53,845 nucleotides of DNA from Bacillota bacterium (GCA_023402845.1 JAEYFP010000014.1:1-53845), one strand, 5' to 3'; counted from the first letter of the stretch, positions 7,639 to 17,423 are shown. A program made the numbers and translations. The notes: generated by a model from the letters alone, not told the origin.

Positions 7639-9771
7639 TCACACCACATGCAGATTTTTCAATGAAATATCCAAAATCGGAGCCGAATGAGTCAACGCTC
7701 CGCTTGAAATATAGTCTACACCAAGACCGGCAAGCTGTGCAACCGTTTCTCTCGTCACATTTCCGGATATTTCCACTTCCGCTCTGCCCGCTATGAGACG
7801 AAGGGCCTCCCTCATCTCCTCCACGCTCATATTGTCCAGCATGATAATGTCGGCACCGGCTTCCACAGCCTCCGCAGCCATTTCCATATTTTCTACCTCT
7901 ACCTCAATCTTTCTCACAAACGGCGCATACTCCTTTGCCATCCTGACCGCCTCTTTCACGCCTCCCGCCGCGCCGATGTGGTTGTCCTTTAACAGCACTC
8001 CGTCCGAAAGATTATAACGGTGATTATTTCCGCCGCCGACGCGAACCGCATATTTTTCAAAAATACGGTTGTTCGGTGTTGTCTTTCTCGTATCCAAAAG
8101 CTTTGTTTTGCTCCCCTCCAGCAAGGACGCAACCGCATGTGTATACGTTGCAATCCCGCTCATCCGCTGCAGATAATTCAGCGCGGTCCGTTCTCCGCTT
8201 AGGATCGCCCGGATATCCCCTTGCACCCTTGCGAGCAGCTGCCCCTCCTTCACCGCGTCACCGTCAGCAACCAGCAATTCAACTTTGACTGTTTCGCTCA
8301 ACAGTTCAAACACGCGTGCAAACACCTGCAGTCCGCAGATGATGCCATCCTGCTTGCAAATCAGCTGAGCCTCGCCCGGCTTTTCAAACGGCATAACGCT
8401 GTTGGTCGTCACATCCTCGCTTGTAATATCCTCTCGCAGCGCGCTTATAATGAGCGGGTCCGCATTTAATTTCAATGTTGTCTGATCGTACATCCTATGA
8501 ACTCCTCCATGTCCGGCTTCCGCCTTCTTGATTTCCTGTAAAATACTTTTTTGATAAGCGGCATCAAGCGCCGCCTCATCCTGATACTGCTTAAGATCAA
8601 CCGCGGCTTCCTCCCGCTCAGAGATATCCTGTGCCGCTCTCTTGGCGAATACAAGGCTTTCCAGCAGGGAATTGCTGGCCAGACGGTTTCTCCCGTGAAC
8701 CCCGTTGCAAGCCGTCTCTCCTACCGCATATAATCCCTCCATCGAAGTTCGACTATCATGGTCAACCTTAATTCCACCCATAAAATAATGCTGCGCCGGC
8801 ACAACCGGAATGCATTCCTTTCTTACATCATAGCCCATCTTTGCACAATGCTCCACAATATTGGGGAAATGCTCCGTCAGCTCTTTTTCCGGGATCATTC
8901 GTAAATCCTCCCATACATAATTTGTGCCGTCTTTTTTCATCTGTTTTTGAATCGCTTCAGTCAATAAATCTCTCGGAAGCAGCTCGTCAACAAAACGCTT
9001 TCCATTTTTATCATAGAGCTTTGCTCCCTCACCGCGTACCGATTCCGAAATTAAAAAGCAGCGGTCCTCGGGCTTGTCCGAATACAATGTCGTCGGATGG
9101 ATCTGTACATAATTCAGATCTCTTACTGCAACGCCATGCTTGATTGCAACTGCCAGTCCGTCTCCGGTCAAATGTCTGAAATTCGTCGAATGCCGGTACA
9201 ACCCGCCAATACCGCCTGTTGCAAGAATGACGCACTTTGCCTGCACCGCTTCTATAGACCCATTCGGTCTTTTTATGACAGCTCCCCTGCACACCCGATT
9301 CTGACTGATTAAATCCAGCATTCTCGTATGCTCCAAAATTTCGGCATTTGACAGGTGTCTCACTCGTTCCAGCAGTTTCTCGGTAATTTCTTTCCCTGTA
9401 ATATCCTTATGAAATAAAATCCGCTTTTCCGAATGCGCGCCCTCTCTTGTAAAGGCCAGTTCCCCGTTTTCATTCCGCTGAAACTCGACGCCATAGCTTA
9501 TAAGCTCCTTTGCTACCTCTCTAGAGGAACGGATCATGATTTCGACCGACGTGCTGTCATTCTCATAATGGCCCGCCTTCATCGTATCCTCAAAATAGCT
9601 GTCATAATCCTCCTCACCGCGCAGCATACACATGCCGCCCTGCGCCAAAAAGGAATCGCTGTCGGCCGCATCAGACTTTGCAATGATGACAATCCGTTTA
9701 TTTTCAGGAAGATGCAGCGCACAGTACAAGCCCGAGCAGCCGCATCCGACAATTAAAATATCGGTTTCCAT
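7639..9771 (-). CDS. nadBC: Fused L-aspartate oxidase / quinolinate phosphoribosyltransferase
   Basis: A 710-residue fusion of two NAD-synthesis enzymes. Residues 1 to about 385 are L-aspartate oxidase (NadB): FAD motif GCGCSG at 9-14, QIHPTT at 223, RGEGAKLYD at 246, HYFMGGI at 328 and RNRLASNSLLESLVF at 361-375. The three-helix C-terminal domain of E. coli NadB is missing. After a linker of about 40 residues, 428-710 is a complete nicotinate-nucleotide pyrophosphorylase (NadC), with LREDITSEDVTT at 445 and the signature RKTTPNNRIFEKYAVRVGGG at 562-581. One polypeptide thus makes iminoaspartate and later consumes quinolinate, with NadA acting between. It starts 23 bp after nadA with a GAGGG site. 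Confidence 0.93.
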   Translation of the reverse strand: METDILIVGCGCSGLYCALHLPENKRIVIIAKSDAADSDSFLAQGGMCMLRGEEDYDSYFEDTMKAGHYENDSTSVEIMIRSSREVAKELISYGVEFQRNENGELAFTREGAHSEKRILFHKDITGKEITEKLLERVRHLSNAEILEHTRMLDLISQNRVCRGAVIKRPNGSIEAVQAKCVILATGGIGGLYRHSTNFRHLTGDGLAVAIKHGVAVRDLNYVQIHPTTLYSDKPEDRCFLISESVRGEGAKLYDKNGKRFVDELLPRDLLTEAIQKQMKKDGTNYVWEDLRMIPEKELTEHFPNIVEHCAKMGYDVRKECIPVVPAQHYFMGGIKVDHDSRTSMEGLYAVGETACNGVHGRNRLASNSLLESLVFAKRAAQDISEREEAAVDLKQYQDEAALDAAYQKSILQEIKKAEAGHGGVHRMYDQTTLKLNADPLIISALREDITSEDVTTNSVMPFEKPGEAQLICKQDGIICGLQVFARVFELLSETVKVELLVADGDAVKEGQLLARVQGDIRAILSGERTALNYLQRMSGIATYTHAVASLLEGSKTKLLDTRKTTPNNRIFEKYAVRVGGGNNHRYNLSDGVLLKDNHIGAAGGVKEAVRMAKEYAPFVRKIEVEVENMEMAAEAVEAGADIIMLDNMSVEEMREALRLIAGRAEVEISGNVTRETVAQLAGLGVDYISSGALTHSAPILDISLKNLHVV

Positions 9772-9794
9772 AAATTAAATCCCTCATTTCCGGT

Positions 9795-10700
9795 CTATTC
9801 GCCCAGTTCCAGCATACGCTTAAGCGGTCTCATCGCAGCCAGGCGCAGCTCCTCTTCCACAAAAATTTCATTGCTCTCCTTTTGCAGAACCTCCAATACC
9901 TTTTCCAAAGTGACCTTTTTCATATTCGTGCAAATCTGCCTTGCATTCACAGGATAAAAGAGCTTATCAGGATTCTTTTCTTTTATTTCATAAAAAACTC
10001 CGGTCTCCGTCCCAATAATAAATTCTTTTGAAACACTTTCTGTCACATATCGGATCATACCGGAGGTGCTCCCGATATAATCCGCCTCCTCAAGCACCTC
10101 GCTTGTACATTCCGGATGCGCGGCGAATTTCGCCTGCGGATGCGCCTTCTTTGCGGCAAGTACCTCTTCGTACGTGATTGCCGCATGAATCGGACAGAAG
10201 CCTTCATTCAGAATCATATTTTTTTCCGGTACCTGCTTTGCGACATAGGCTCCCAAATTGCCGTCCGGTATAAAAAACAGATTCCGGTTAGGTAATCTTT
10301 TTACGATCTTCACCGCATTTGCAGAGGTTACACAGACATCCGAGCATGCCTTTATTTCCGCTGTAGAATTGATATAGCACACCACCGCCAGATCCTCATA
10401 TTCTTCCCTCATGCGCAGCACATTATTTTTTCTGGCCATATGGGCCATCGGACAATCTGCCGACGCATCCGGCATAAATACACGCTTATCCGGATTTAAG
10501 AGTTTCGCGCTTTCTGCCATAAAAGAAACACCGCAGAGTATGATTCTTTCTGCCTCTGTCCCTGCGGCAGTCTTGCTCAAATAATAGGAATCGCCCACAT
10601 GATCCGCTATTTCTTTTACCGCGTCACTTACATAATAATGTGCCAGAATCACCGCTTTTTTTTCCGCCTTTAACTTCTGTATCTCATCCTGCAACAACAT
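9795..10700 (-). CDS. nadA: Quinolinate synthase
   Basis: NadA condenses iminoaspartate with dihydroxyacetone phosphate to give quinolinate, using a [4Fe-4S] cluster. At 301 residues it is the short form. By alignment from memory with E. coli NadA, the cluster ligands are Cys83 (SADC), Cys169 (GFCPIH) and Cys257 (QICTNM). The HYY motif at 21-23, the repeated SAN/NST loops, the FIPDGNLG segment near 143 and the TETG segment near 231 are also present. It is the first gene of the unit, with its promoter just upstream and nadBC and niaR behind it. Confidence 0.96.
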   Translation of the reverse strand: MLLQDEIQKLKAEKKAVILAHYYVSDAVKEIADHVGDSYYLSKTAAGTEAERIILCGVSFMAESAKLLNPDKRVFMPDASADCPMAHMARKNNVLRMREEYEDLAVVCYINSTAEIKACSDVCVTSANAVKIVKRLPNRNLFFIPDGNLGAYVAKQVPEKNMILNEGFCPIHAAITYEEVLAAKKAHPQAKFAAHPECTSEVLEEADYIGSTSGMIRYVTESVSKEFIIGTETGVFYEIKEKNPDKLFYPVNARQICTNMKKVTLEKVLEVLQKESNEIFVEEELRLAAMRPLKRMLELGE

Positions 10701-10741
10701 TTCCTTCTCCTCTTTGCCTTAAATTTTATATATTGCTTAAC

Positions 10742-10785
10742 AGTATATCACTTTTGTTTACATGTGACAAGACAGTTGTGTAGAC
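10742..10785 (-). promoter_or_regulatory. nad operon promoter with possible NiaR operator
   Basis: Minus-strand TTGTCA (10765-10770), 17-bp spacer and TATACT (10742-10747) lie about 42 bp before the nadA ATG. The segment 10764-10785 across and just upstream of the -35 contains GTCTACACAACTGTCTTGTC on the minus strand, a TGTCT/AGACA-rich stretch of the general kind expected for NiaR. Operator assignment is inference; the promoter is clear. Confidence 0.5.
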
Positions 10786-10931
10786 TAATGACTCCTTTTT
10801 CATTATTAATTAAAATTTATTTTTTCTCTATTAAAGACTATTTTGGAGCGCTATTTAAAAAATCCTGACTGATGGAACACTCACATGAAAATTGATACTT
10901 AGTTCAGATTCCTCCAACTGAGAAAATAGAC

Positions 10932-10968
10932 ATCAGCGCAGGTAAGCTGATTGCCTGTCTGCGCTGAT
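10932..10968 (-). terminator. Hairpin after the GH2 gene
   Basis: ATCAGCGCAG at 10932-10941 pairs perfectly with CTGCGCTGAT at 10959-10968, and the inner loop can fold further (GGCAA with TTACC). It starts 10 bp past the GH2 stop. The minus-strand tail GTCTATTTTC is only moderately U-rich. The remaining 200 bp up to the nad promoter shows no gene. Confidence 0.6.
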
Positions 10969-10977
10969 ATTTGCATT

Positions 10978-12756
10978 TTATAGACCTGTCAGTTCCCGAA
11001 ACCTTTTGTAAAGCTTTTGATTCAGCCGTTTTATCGTATCCTCTTCCATTTTGTCTATTTCGCGGTCATACGTCATGAAACCATTGATTTCTTCTTCAAT
11101 ATCGCTCAGCTGTGTATAAATCGCACTGCACAGCCCTTTTTCTATATTGGGCAACAGCTCCTCCTCCCAAAGCCTTTGATAGCTTTGTGTCAATTCCTCT
11201 TTTGACTGATAGGCTCTGTACCCAAACTCTTTTTTACATGCCATATGTCCTTTTACCGGATAAGAATACCCGCCGTATTCCGTCAATGCAACTACTCTGT
11301 CCTTCTGCGGAGATATTTTCAGCTTTTTAATATAATTGTGGATGCTGTACATATCTCCCCCTCCTTGGTCAAACCATCCGCAGGCTTCATTAATTAGCCT
11401 GCTGCAATCCATACTTCTTATAAGCTTTGTTGCCTTTGCGGCATCAAACTGGCCCCAGCCTTCATTAAACGGGACCCATACAGCTATAGAGGGATGATTA
11501 TACAACAGACTTACCATTCCCTCAAGATCCGCATAATACTGCCTGCGCCCGATCTCATCTGTGCGCTTCAAAGCGGTATACCAGTGATCCTTCAAATTTC
11601 TTGCAATCCAATTTGACGCATTGGGCAGATAAGTAACAAGCCCCATATTATAGTCTCCGCCGCCATTTGGCATATCCTGCCAAACAATCATCCCTATTTT
11701 ATCACAATGGTAATAAAACCGTTCTGACTCAACCTTAATATGCTTTCGCACCGTATTAAATCCAAGCCCCTTCATTTTATAAATATCATAGATCAGCGCC
11801 TCATCGTCCGGTGGCGTCATAAGGCTTTCCGGCCAGTATCCCTGATCCAAAATACCGCTAAAAAAATAAGGTTCATTATTTAGATAAAAACGCAGCATTC
11901 CCCTTGGATCTCTTCCTGTCGAATACTTCCTCATTCCAAAATAAGTCGTTGCCCGATCCTCTCCATACGTAAGCTCGACATCGTATAGGTTCGGCGTATC
12001 CGGAGACCACGCATGGAAATTATGTATTTTTACTACCATCTCCTGATTTACCAGAATGTCCAGCTCCTTAACAGCAACTCCATTCTCGGAAATCCGTATA
12101 TGTCCCTCGCTCAAACAACCTTCTGCTTGGAGATCTATTTTGATACTGCCGTTATCAAAATCCGGAGTGATGCGAACACCTTTCATATATTGCTCCGGAG
12201 TACTCTCAAGCCATACCGTTTTCCAAATACCGCTGTTTGGTGTATAAAACAGGGACTTATACTTTCCTTTTTTCTTCAGCTTCTGCTTTCCCCTCGCATG
12301 AGCCTTTTTCTCGGTATCATCCGTCACGCACAGCGCAAGCACATTTTCATCTTTTCGTACTATTTTTGTAATTTCAAAACAAAACGGTAAATAACCTCCC
12401 TTGTGGCTTCCCAGCTTTACGCCATTCAGATAAACGACACATTCCTGATCAACTGCACCAAAATGCAAAAAAATCCGACCCCGGCAAAAATCAGCGGACA
12501 CCTTGAATTTTTTTTGGTAATGAAGGTAGTCTCCCGGCATTACGATGCGTGACACGCCAGACAGTGCTGCTTCCGGAGAAAACGGGACGAGGATCTTTCC
12601 ATCATATACATCCACATGTGCCTCCTTCGTAATTGCATATTCCCATTCACCATTTAAATTATAAAAACTATCCCTGACAAAATCAGGTCTTGGATATTCC
12701 TGTAACACATAATCTTTCTGTATATGTTTTCCCCATCGTGTAATTAACTGCTTCAT
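10978..12756 (-). CDS. Glycoside hydrolase family 2 (beta-galactosidase / beta-glucuronidase type)
   Basis: A 592-residue GH2 enzyme. The sugar-binding jelly roll is about 30-190, an immunoglobulin-like domain about 190-285, and the catalytic barrel follows. Key catalytic residues are visible: acid/base Glu432 in VPFNEGWGQ and nucleophile Glu493 in LTEYGG. FNTVRKHIKVE (334-344) and VWQDMPNGGGDY (358-369) are typical of the family. There is no signal peptide, so it acts inside the cell on an imported oligosaccharide or glycoside; whether galactoside, glucuronide or glucoside is not decidable here. It starts 11 bp after the second permease and ends the operon. The ATG at 12756 has GGAGAG before it; the open frame upstream to 12858 runs into the permease gene and is rejected. 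Confidence 0.9.
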   Translation of the reverse strand: MKQLITRWGKHIQKDYVLQEYPRPDFVRDSFYNLNGEWEYAITKEAHVDVYDGKILVPFSPEAALSGVSRIVMPGDYLHYQKKFKVSADFCRGRIFLHFGAVDQECVVYLNGVKLGSHKGGYLPFCFEITKIVRKDENVLALCVTDDTEKKAHARGKQKLKKKGKYKSLFYTPNSGIWKTVWLESTPEQYMKGVRITPDFDNGSIKIDLQAEGCLSEGHIRISENGVAVKELDILVNQEMVVKIHNFHAWSPDTPNLYDVELTYGEDRATTYFGMRKYSTGRDPRGMLRFYLNNEPYFFSGILDQGYWPESLMTPPDDEALIYDIYKMKGLGFNTVRKHIKVESERFYYHCDKIGMIVWQDMPNGGGDYNMGLVTYLPNASNWIARNLKDHWYTALKRTDEIGRRQYYADLEGMVSLLYNHPSIAVWVPFNEGWGQFDAAKATKLIRSMDCSRLINEACGWFDQGGGDMYSIHNYIKKLKISPQKDRVVALTEYGGYSYPVKGHMACKKEFGYRAYQSKEELTQSYQRLWEEELLPNIEKGLCSAIYTQLSDIEEEINGFMTYDREIDKMEEDTIKRLNQKLYKRFRELTGL

Positions 12757-12767
12757 GCTCTCTCCAT

Positions 12768-13757
12768 TTACTTTTTTCTTATTTTTAAAGATGCGAATGC
12801 CTCCGCCTGCATACCAACTGAGACAAGCACCAAAAGACCCATAATAACAGACTGCCAATGCACAGAGACACCTGACGGAAGATAAGTGAAAATTGTATTA
12901 ATAATAAAATAAATCAAAATGCCAAAAAAAGTCCCTGAAAATTTTCCTTCCCCTCCCGAAAGCTTAACACCTCCAATTGCGCACATTGCAATTGCATATG
13001 TCTCATAAACATTTCCGGCGCTCAGTGTTGCACTCCCCGAGCTGGATGCAAGCAGGACACCCGAAAGAGCCGCTATCAGGCCAGAGCAGACAAACGCCTG
13101 AAGTTTGACACGATCGACGTCGATCCCCATCATTCTGGCCGCTTCGCAATTGCCCCCTACCGAATAAATCCGCAGACCGAATTTTGTATTTCGGGAAATA
13201 TACATACAAATAAACGTAATGAGAAACAGAATCGGAATCAAAATAGAAATTCCGCTTTTCATACCCGGAATTACGCCCGGAAGCCCTTTTGCATTCGCAA
13301 ACGTAAGAATCTCTCCGCTAATCACAACCGATTTCTTTGCGATAATCAAAATGATCCCTCTTAAGGCAAACAACATTGCAAGAGACGCAATCCATGAGGA
13401 AATTCTCATTTTGGTAACCATCACCCCAATCAAATATCCCGATATAACACCCGTCAGCAGACCGGCGGCAATGCCTAAAAAAGGATTGATTTGTCCTACA
13501 AGTCCCATCACCACTCCGCTCAATGCAAACACCGCACCTGCAGACAGGTCAATCTCCGCACACAAAATCACAAAGGTCATGCCAAGTGCCAAAAAGCCAC
13601 CGTTTTTAGCAGCTTTCAAGAGGATATTAAACACATTTGCCGTGGATAGAAAACCTTTATCGCTGAATAATATGCCGGATGCAATTACCAAAAACAGAAA
13701 CGCTAAAATCGTACTTTTTGAGTAAAAAGAGCGATATAGTTTTTTTATAATCTTCAT
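12768..13757 (-). CDS. CUT2 sugar ABC permease, second subunit
   Basis: 329 residues of the RbsC/BPD_transp_2 family with about nine to ten hydrophobic segments. The family loop with AAxxGGxxLSGGEGKFSGTFFG (residues about 260-285) that contacts the ATPase is clear, as is ILCAEIDLSAGAVFALSGVV near 68. It lies 13 bp behind the first permease. The two permeases are different in sequence, so the channel is probably a heterodimer. The ATG at 13757 has AGGTGG seven bases upstream; the longer frame to 13805 would overlap its neighbour without a ribosome site. Confidence 0.92.
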   Translation of the reverse strand: MKIIKKLYRSFYSKSTILAFLFLVIASGILFSDKGFLSTANVFNILLKAAKNGGFLALGMTFVILCAEIDLSAGAVFALSGVVMGLVGQINPFLGIAAGLLTGVISGYLIGVMVTKMRISSWIASLAMLFALRGIILIIAKKSVVISGEILTFANAKGLPGVIPGMKSGISILIPILFLITFICMYISRNTKFGLRIYSVGGNCEAARMMGIDVDRVKLQAFVCSGLIAALSGVLLASSSGSATLSAGNVYETYAIAMCAIGGVKLSGGEGKFSGTFFGILIYFIINTIFTYLPSGVSVHWQSVIMGLLVLVSVGMQAEAFASLKIRKK

Positions 13758-13770
13758 ATGTCCACCTTTC

Positions 13771-14724
13771 CTACTTTGCTTCTTCCCGCTGTATAAATAC
13801 AGCAAATACGATCATAAGTGCCTTGAATACCTGTGCATATTGATCAGGAATATTATTCATCACACACGTAAGCGTAATCATCTGCATCATAAGAGCACCG
13901 ACTACAGTCCCAAGCACATGTGCTCTTCCGCCCACCATTGGCGTACCACCGATTACAACCGCCGCAATTGCATCCAGCTCCGCAAGCTGCCCAAGTGAGC
14001 TGCCCGCTGCCACCGATGTTTTTGCCGCCTGAAAAACACCCGCAAGAGCCGCAAAAACAGCACTCAATCCATATACAATCATCATTGTTCTTGCTGCATG
14101 AATGCCGGAAAGTGTGCTGGATTTAATGCTATCTCCGACGGCCTGAAGCTGTCTTCCAAACACGGTTTCATTCACAATAATTCCTACGACGATGATAGAA
14201 AATACAATAGGAACAATTTGAACCGGGATTACACCGCCAATTTTATACGTCCCCCAAAGAGACAGCTGCTTTCCAACCGCGCCCAGCTTGTTAAAATAAA
14301 TATCGCGGCCGCCGCAGAGAACCTGTGCCACACCACGCAGTCCAAGCATCAGTCCCAGTGTAACAACCATTGCCTGAAGCTTTAGTCTGCCTACCATAAG
14401 TCCGGTAAAGCATCCAATCACGCAAGAAACTATAAACGAAACGAATAGGGCTGCCGGTAATCCTATCTGCTCCATCAGCTTTGCCGTCAGTACACCTGCC
14501 AACGCCATAACGGAACCCACCGAAATATCAATTCCGCCGGTGGATATTACAAGCGTCATTCCCATTCCGCATAAAATAATCGGGCAAATTTGTGTAATAA
14601 TATTATTTAAATTATTAATCTGAAAAAAGTTTGGAGTGAACACTGAATTAAATAGTATAAATAACAGCAATAATAGTACTGCGCTATACTTCTTCACATA
14701 CTGTAAATGATTCTGTTTACCCAT
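13771..14724 (-). CDS. CUT2 sugar ABC permease, first subunit
   Basis: 317 residues, RbsC family, membrane-embedded throughout. It has the hallmark GMGMTLVISTGGIDISVGSVMALAG segment (about 55-80; longer stretch abbreviated by position) and AAVVIGGTPMVGGRAHVLGT near 270, the ATPase-contact loop. The start codon at 14724 overlaps the last eight bases of the ATPase gene (ATGGGTAA), which indicates translational coupling; GAAGGTG lies just upstream. It pairs with the following permease and the ATPase to form the importer. Confidence 0.92.
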   Translation of the reverse strand: MGKQNHLQYVKKYSAVLLLLLFILFNSVFTPNFFQINNLNNIITQICPIILCGMGMTLVISTGGIDISVGSVMALAGVLTAKLMEQIGLPAALFVSFIVSCVIGCFTGLMVGRLKLQAMVVTLGLMLGLRGVAQVLCGGRDIYFNKLGAVGKQLSLWGTYKIGGVIPVQIVPIVFSIIVVGIIVNETVFGRQLQAVGDSIKSSTLSGIHAARTMMIVYGLSAVFAALAGVFQAAKTSVAAGSSLGQLAELDAIAAVVIGGTPMVGGRAHVLGTVVGALMMQMITLTCVMNNIPDQYAQVFKALMIVFAVFIQREEAK

Positions 14725-16237
14725 CTGTTTCACCTTCGCCTGCTCCCTTTGCAATAATTTCCATGATTCTGTTCTGATCAACCTCTTCTCCTCTCAGTTC
14801 TCCTTTCTTGCATCCTTCTCTCATCACAAGAATACGGTCACAGTTTCGCTCCAGCTCCGCAATTTCCGAGGATATCATCAATACAGAAATGCCGTTTTGA
14901 GAGAATTCCTGAATGAGTTGCTCTATTTCAGCCTTTGCCCCGACATCAATTCCTCTGGTCGGTTCATCCATAATGATCAGCTTGGGATTCATGCACATCC
15001 ATCTTGCCAGCAGCACCTTTTGCTGATTTCCTCCGCTCAAGTTACAAACCTGCTGCTCCGGCGACGGTGTTTTAATTTTTAACCGTTCAATATACTTTTT
15101 TACAATTTTATTCTGTTCTTTTTTATTTACAAAACCAAATTTGCTAAGCCCCGGAAGCATTGCAATTGTAATATTTTCTTTTACAGACAGATGGGGAATA
15201 ATCCCTTCGGTCTTCCTGTCCTCCGTGCAAAATCCCATTCCCATTTTAATCGCATCCGATGGTTTCTGTATTTTTACCGAATTTTCATACCAAAACAGCT
15301 CGCCCTCATCCGGTATGTCTATTCCAAACAGTACTCTTGCCAGCTCGGTCCTTCCGGAGCCCAACAGGCCGGCAAGTCCCAGTACTTCGCCTTCCTTGAT
15401 TTCAATATCAATTCCGTTCAGCCGCATACCACTTTTCACATGGTGGGCACTCAGAACATTCTGTCTTCCCGAAAACGTATAACCCTCCCTTTTTCGTTCA
15501 AGTGTTACCGTATCTTTCCCAACCATATAAGAAATCAGCTTTAGCTGATCAATTTCACAGATTTCCTTTGTGCATACATATTCGCCATCCTTAAGCACGG
15601 TAATTCGATCACATATTTCGAATATTTCGTCTAATTTATGACTAATAAAAACAACACTGATCCCCTGCTGCTTCAGCTTGCGAATAACACGAAACAGAAC
15701 CTCTACCTCCTTCGCATCGAGTGATGAAGTCGGCTCATCCATAATGACCAGCTTTGCGCGAATACTAACCGCGCGGGCAATTGCTGCCATTTGCTGGATT
15801 GCTGTGGAATACTGCTTTAGAGGCCTTGTTACATCAATCGCAATTCCAAGCTCCGCCAATATTCTCTCAGCCTCTGCTTCCATCTTTTTTCGATCCAGGC
15901 CTCCAAGCTTTCCTCTTGGCTCCCTTCCTAAAAATAAATTTTCATAAACCGTTTGAAACGGCACAAGGTTCAGTTCCTGATAAATGGTCGATATTCCTTT
16001 TTCATTTGCCTCAATCGGCGTTCTGGCATTGATCTGTTCTCCGTCGAACCAAATGTCACCCTCATCCTTTTGGTAAATTCCCGTAAGTATCTTTATCAGA
16101 GTAGATTTTCCCGCACCATTTTCACCCATTAATGCGTGAACCTCTCCTTTATTTACTTTGAAATCCACTCCTTTTAGTGCCTTTACACCGGGAAACTGCT
16201 TTTCCAGACCCTTAATATCCAACAATACTCCTGACAT
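14717..16237 (-). CDS. CUT2 sugar ABC importer ATPase (double ABC cassette)
   Basis: 506 residues of the RbsA/MglA type, two fused nucleotide-binding domains. The N-terminal half has Walker A GENGAGKST near 38 and Walker B LVIMDEPTSSLD near 164. The C-terminal half keeps a degenerate Walker A (GLLGSGRTE), a signature LSGGNQQKV near 402 and Walker B LIIMDEPTRGIDVGAK near 425. It energises uptake by the two permeases downstream. It follows the binding protein after a hairpin at 16256-16286. The cargo is probably a monosaccharide or small glycoside, given the GH2 enzyme at the end of the unit. Confidence 0.95.
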   Translation of the reverse strand: MSGVLLDIKGLEKQFPGVKALKGVDFKVNKGEVHALMGENGAGKSTLIKILTGIYQKDEGDIWFDGEQINARTPIEANEKGISTIYQELNLVPFQTVYENLFLGREPRGKLGGLDRKKMEAEAERILAELGIAIDVTRPLKQYSTAIQQMAAIARAVSIRAKLVIMDEPTSSLDAKEVEVLFRVIRKLKQQGISVVFISHKLDEIFEICDRITVLKDGEYVCTKEICEIDQLKLISYMVGKDTVTLERKREGYTFSGRQNVLSAHHVKSGMRLNGIDIEIKEGEVLGLAGLLGSGRTELARVLFGIDIPDEGELFWYENSVKIQKPSDAIKMGMGFCTEDRKTEGIIPHLSVKENITIAMLPGLSKFGFVNKKEQNKIVKKYIERLKIKTPSPEQQVCNLSGGNQQKVLLARWMCMNPKLIIMDEPTRGIDVGAKAEIEQLIQEFSQNGISVLMISSEIAELERNCDRILVMREGCKKGELRGEEVDQNRIMEIIAKGAGEGETDG

Positions 16238-16255
16238 GTTTCCTCCTTATATAGA

Positions 16256-16286
16256 GAACCACTTCCTATATTGATGGAAGTGGTTC
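16256..16286 (-). terminator. Hairpin between binding protein and ATPase genes
   Basis: A perfect 11-bp stem, GAACCACTTCC with GGAAGTGGTTC, around a 9-nt loop. It has no U-tract on the minus strand (TCTATATAAGG follows), so it more likely stabilises the upstream binding-protein mRNA or partly attenuates than terminates fully. Confidence 0.55.
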
Positions 16287-16305
16287 CTCCGGTTCACAAG
16301 ATCTT

Positions 16306-17373
16306 TTAGAATCCCAGCTCTACTTCAACATTGTCTTTTGTATATAATGTATCCTCATTTGTGATATGATCGGCAATTGCTTCACCATTCATGATCTTTG
16401 TGATGGTATCCAGAACAATCGGTCCAAAGTAAGGGGAACATGTGCAGGATGCAAGCTGCTTTCCATCAGCAACATCCTCAAAGGCTGCTTTTGTTCCGTC
16501 AATTCCAACCGTAAGAATATCAACTCCCGGTTCAAGGCCCGCCGCTTCAATTGCTGTCTTTGCTCCCTGAATCATATCATCCGTCACAGCAAATACCACG
16601 TCAATTTTTTCACCGCCCTGTGCCTGAATAGTGTTCTCCATAACTGCCTGCGCCTTATCCATCAGCCATTCTCCATCCTGCTCCGCAATAATTGGATACT
16701 TTGCAGAATCAAGCGCATCTACAAATCCGCCCTGTCTGTCCGTGGATGTTGATGAATCATATCCACCGTTTATGATTACAACATTACCTCCCTCAGGAAG
16801 CGCTTCCATCACAGCCTTTGCACATTGCTCGCCTTCCCATACAAAATCGGACATAATTGCCGTTGTAAAATGCACCCCGGCTTCTCCGTCAATTGCGCGG
16901 TCAACTAATATAACAGGAATCTTATTTTCCATCGCCTCCTGCAAAGCTCCCTGCAGGCCGTTATTCTCGAGTGCTGCCACAACAAGATAATCCACTCCCG
17001 CTGCTACCAGATCGCGAATATCCGTCTCCTGTGTAGCAATATCTCCTCCCGCATCCTTCACAATCACTTCACCGCCAGCCGCTTCAATAGATTCTTTTAT
17101 CGAATCTGTTTCTGTCGTTCTCCACGAAGACATACTATCCGTCTGTGCAAATCCTACCACCTTACCTTCAAGTACTTTGTCTGTTGCAGATTCTCCTGAT
17201 TCCTGCTCGTTTTCCACCGGCGCTTCTGCCGCAGCAGTATCTTCTGCTGCTTCCTCAGCCTGTACCTCCTGCTCAGCTGCTGCCTGCTTTGCACCGTCCT
17301 GTCCGCATGCAGTTAGTGACACTGCCATCACCGCTGCCGCCATCAGTGCCATGTACTTTTTCATCTTCTTCAT
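16306..17373 (-). CDS. Sugar-binding lipoprotein of the CUT2 importer
   Basis: 355 residues. A lipoprotein signal peptide ends in SLTAC with the lipidated Cys at 23. A low-complexity linker rich in Ala, Glu and Gln (24-65) follows, then a periplasmic-binding-protein type 1 fold (RbsB-like, about 70-345) with the sequence order typical of ribose/galactose binders (VVAALENNGLQGAL near 133, ILVDRAIDG near 153, VGIDGTKAAFEDV near 290). On a Gram-positive cell it would be tethered to the outer face of the membrane. It is the first gene of the five-gene unit, with its own promoter at 17424-17452. Confidence 0.94.
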   Translation of the reverse strand: MKKMKKYMALMAAAVMAVSLTACGQDGAKQAAAEQEVQAEEAAEDTAAAEAPVENEQESGESATDKVLEGKVVGFAQTDSMSSWRTTETDSIKESIEAAGGEVIVKDAGGDIATQETDIRDLVAAGVDYLVVAALENNGLQGALQEAMENKIPVILVDRAIDGEAGVHFTTAIMSDFVWEGEQCAKAVMEALPEGGNVVIINGGYDSSTSTDRQGGFVDALDSAKYPIIAEQDGEWLMDKAQAVMENTIQAQGGEKIDVVFAVTDDMIQGAKTAIEAAGLEPGVDILTVGIDGTKAAFEDVADGKQLASCTCSPYFGPIVLDTITKIMNGEAIADHITNEDTLYTKDNVEVELGF

Positions 17374-17423
17374 TTCATTTCCTCCTAATTTTATATCTTA
17401 AATTTTCTTTTGTTACATTATTT

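Noticed and set aside
12757..12858. An N-terminal extension of the GH2 enzyme
   Set aside because: It overlaps the 3' end of the permease gene, is unlike GH2 enzymes, and the ATG at 12756 has a good ribosome site.
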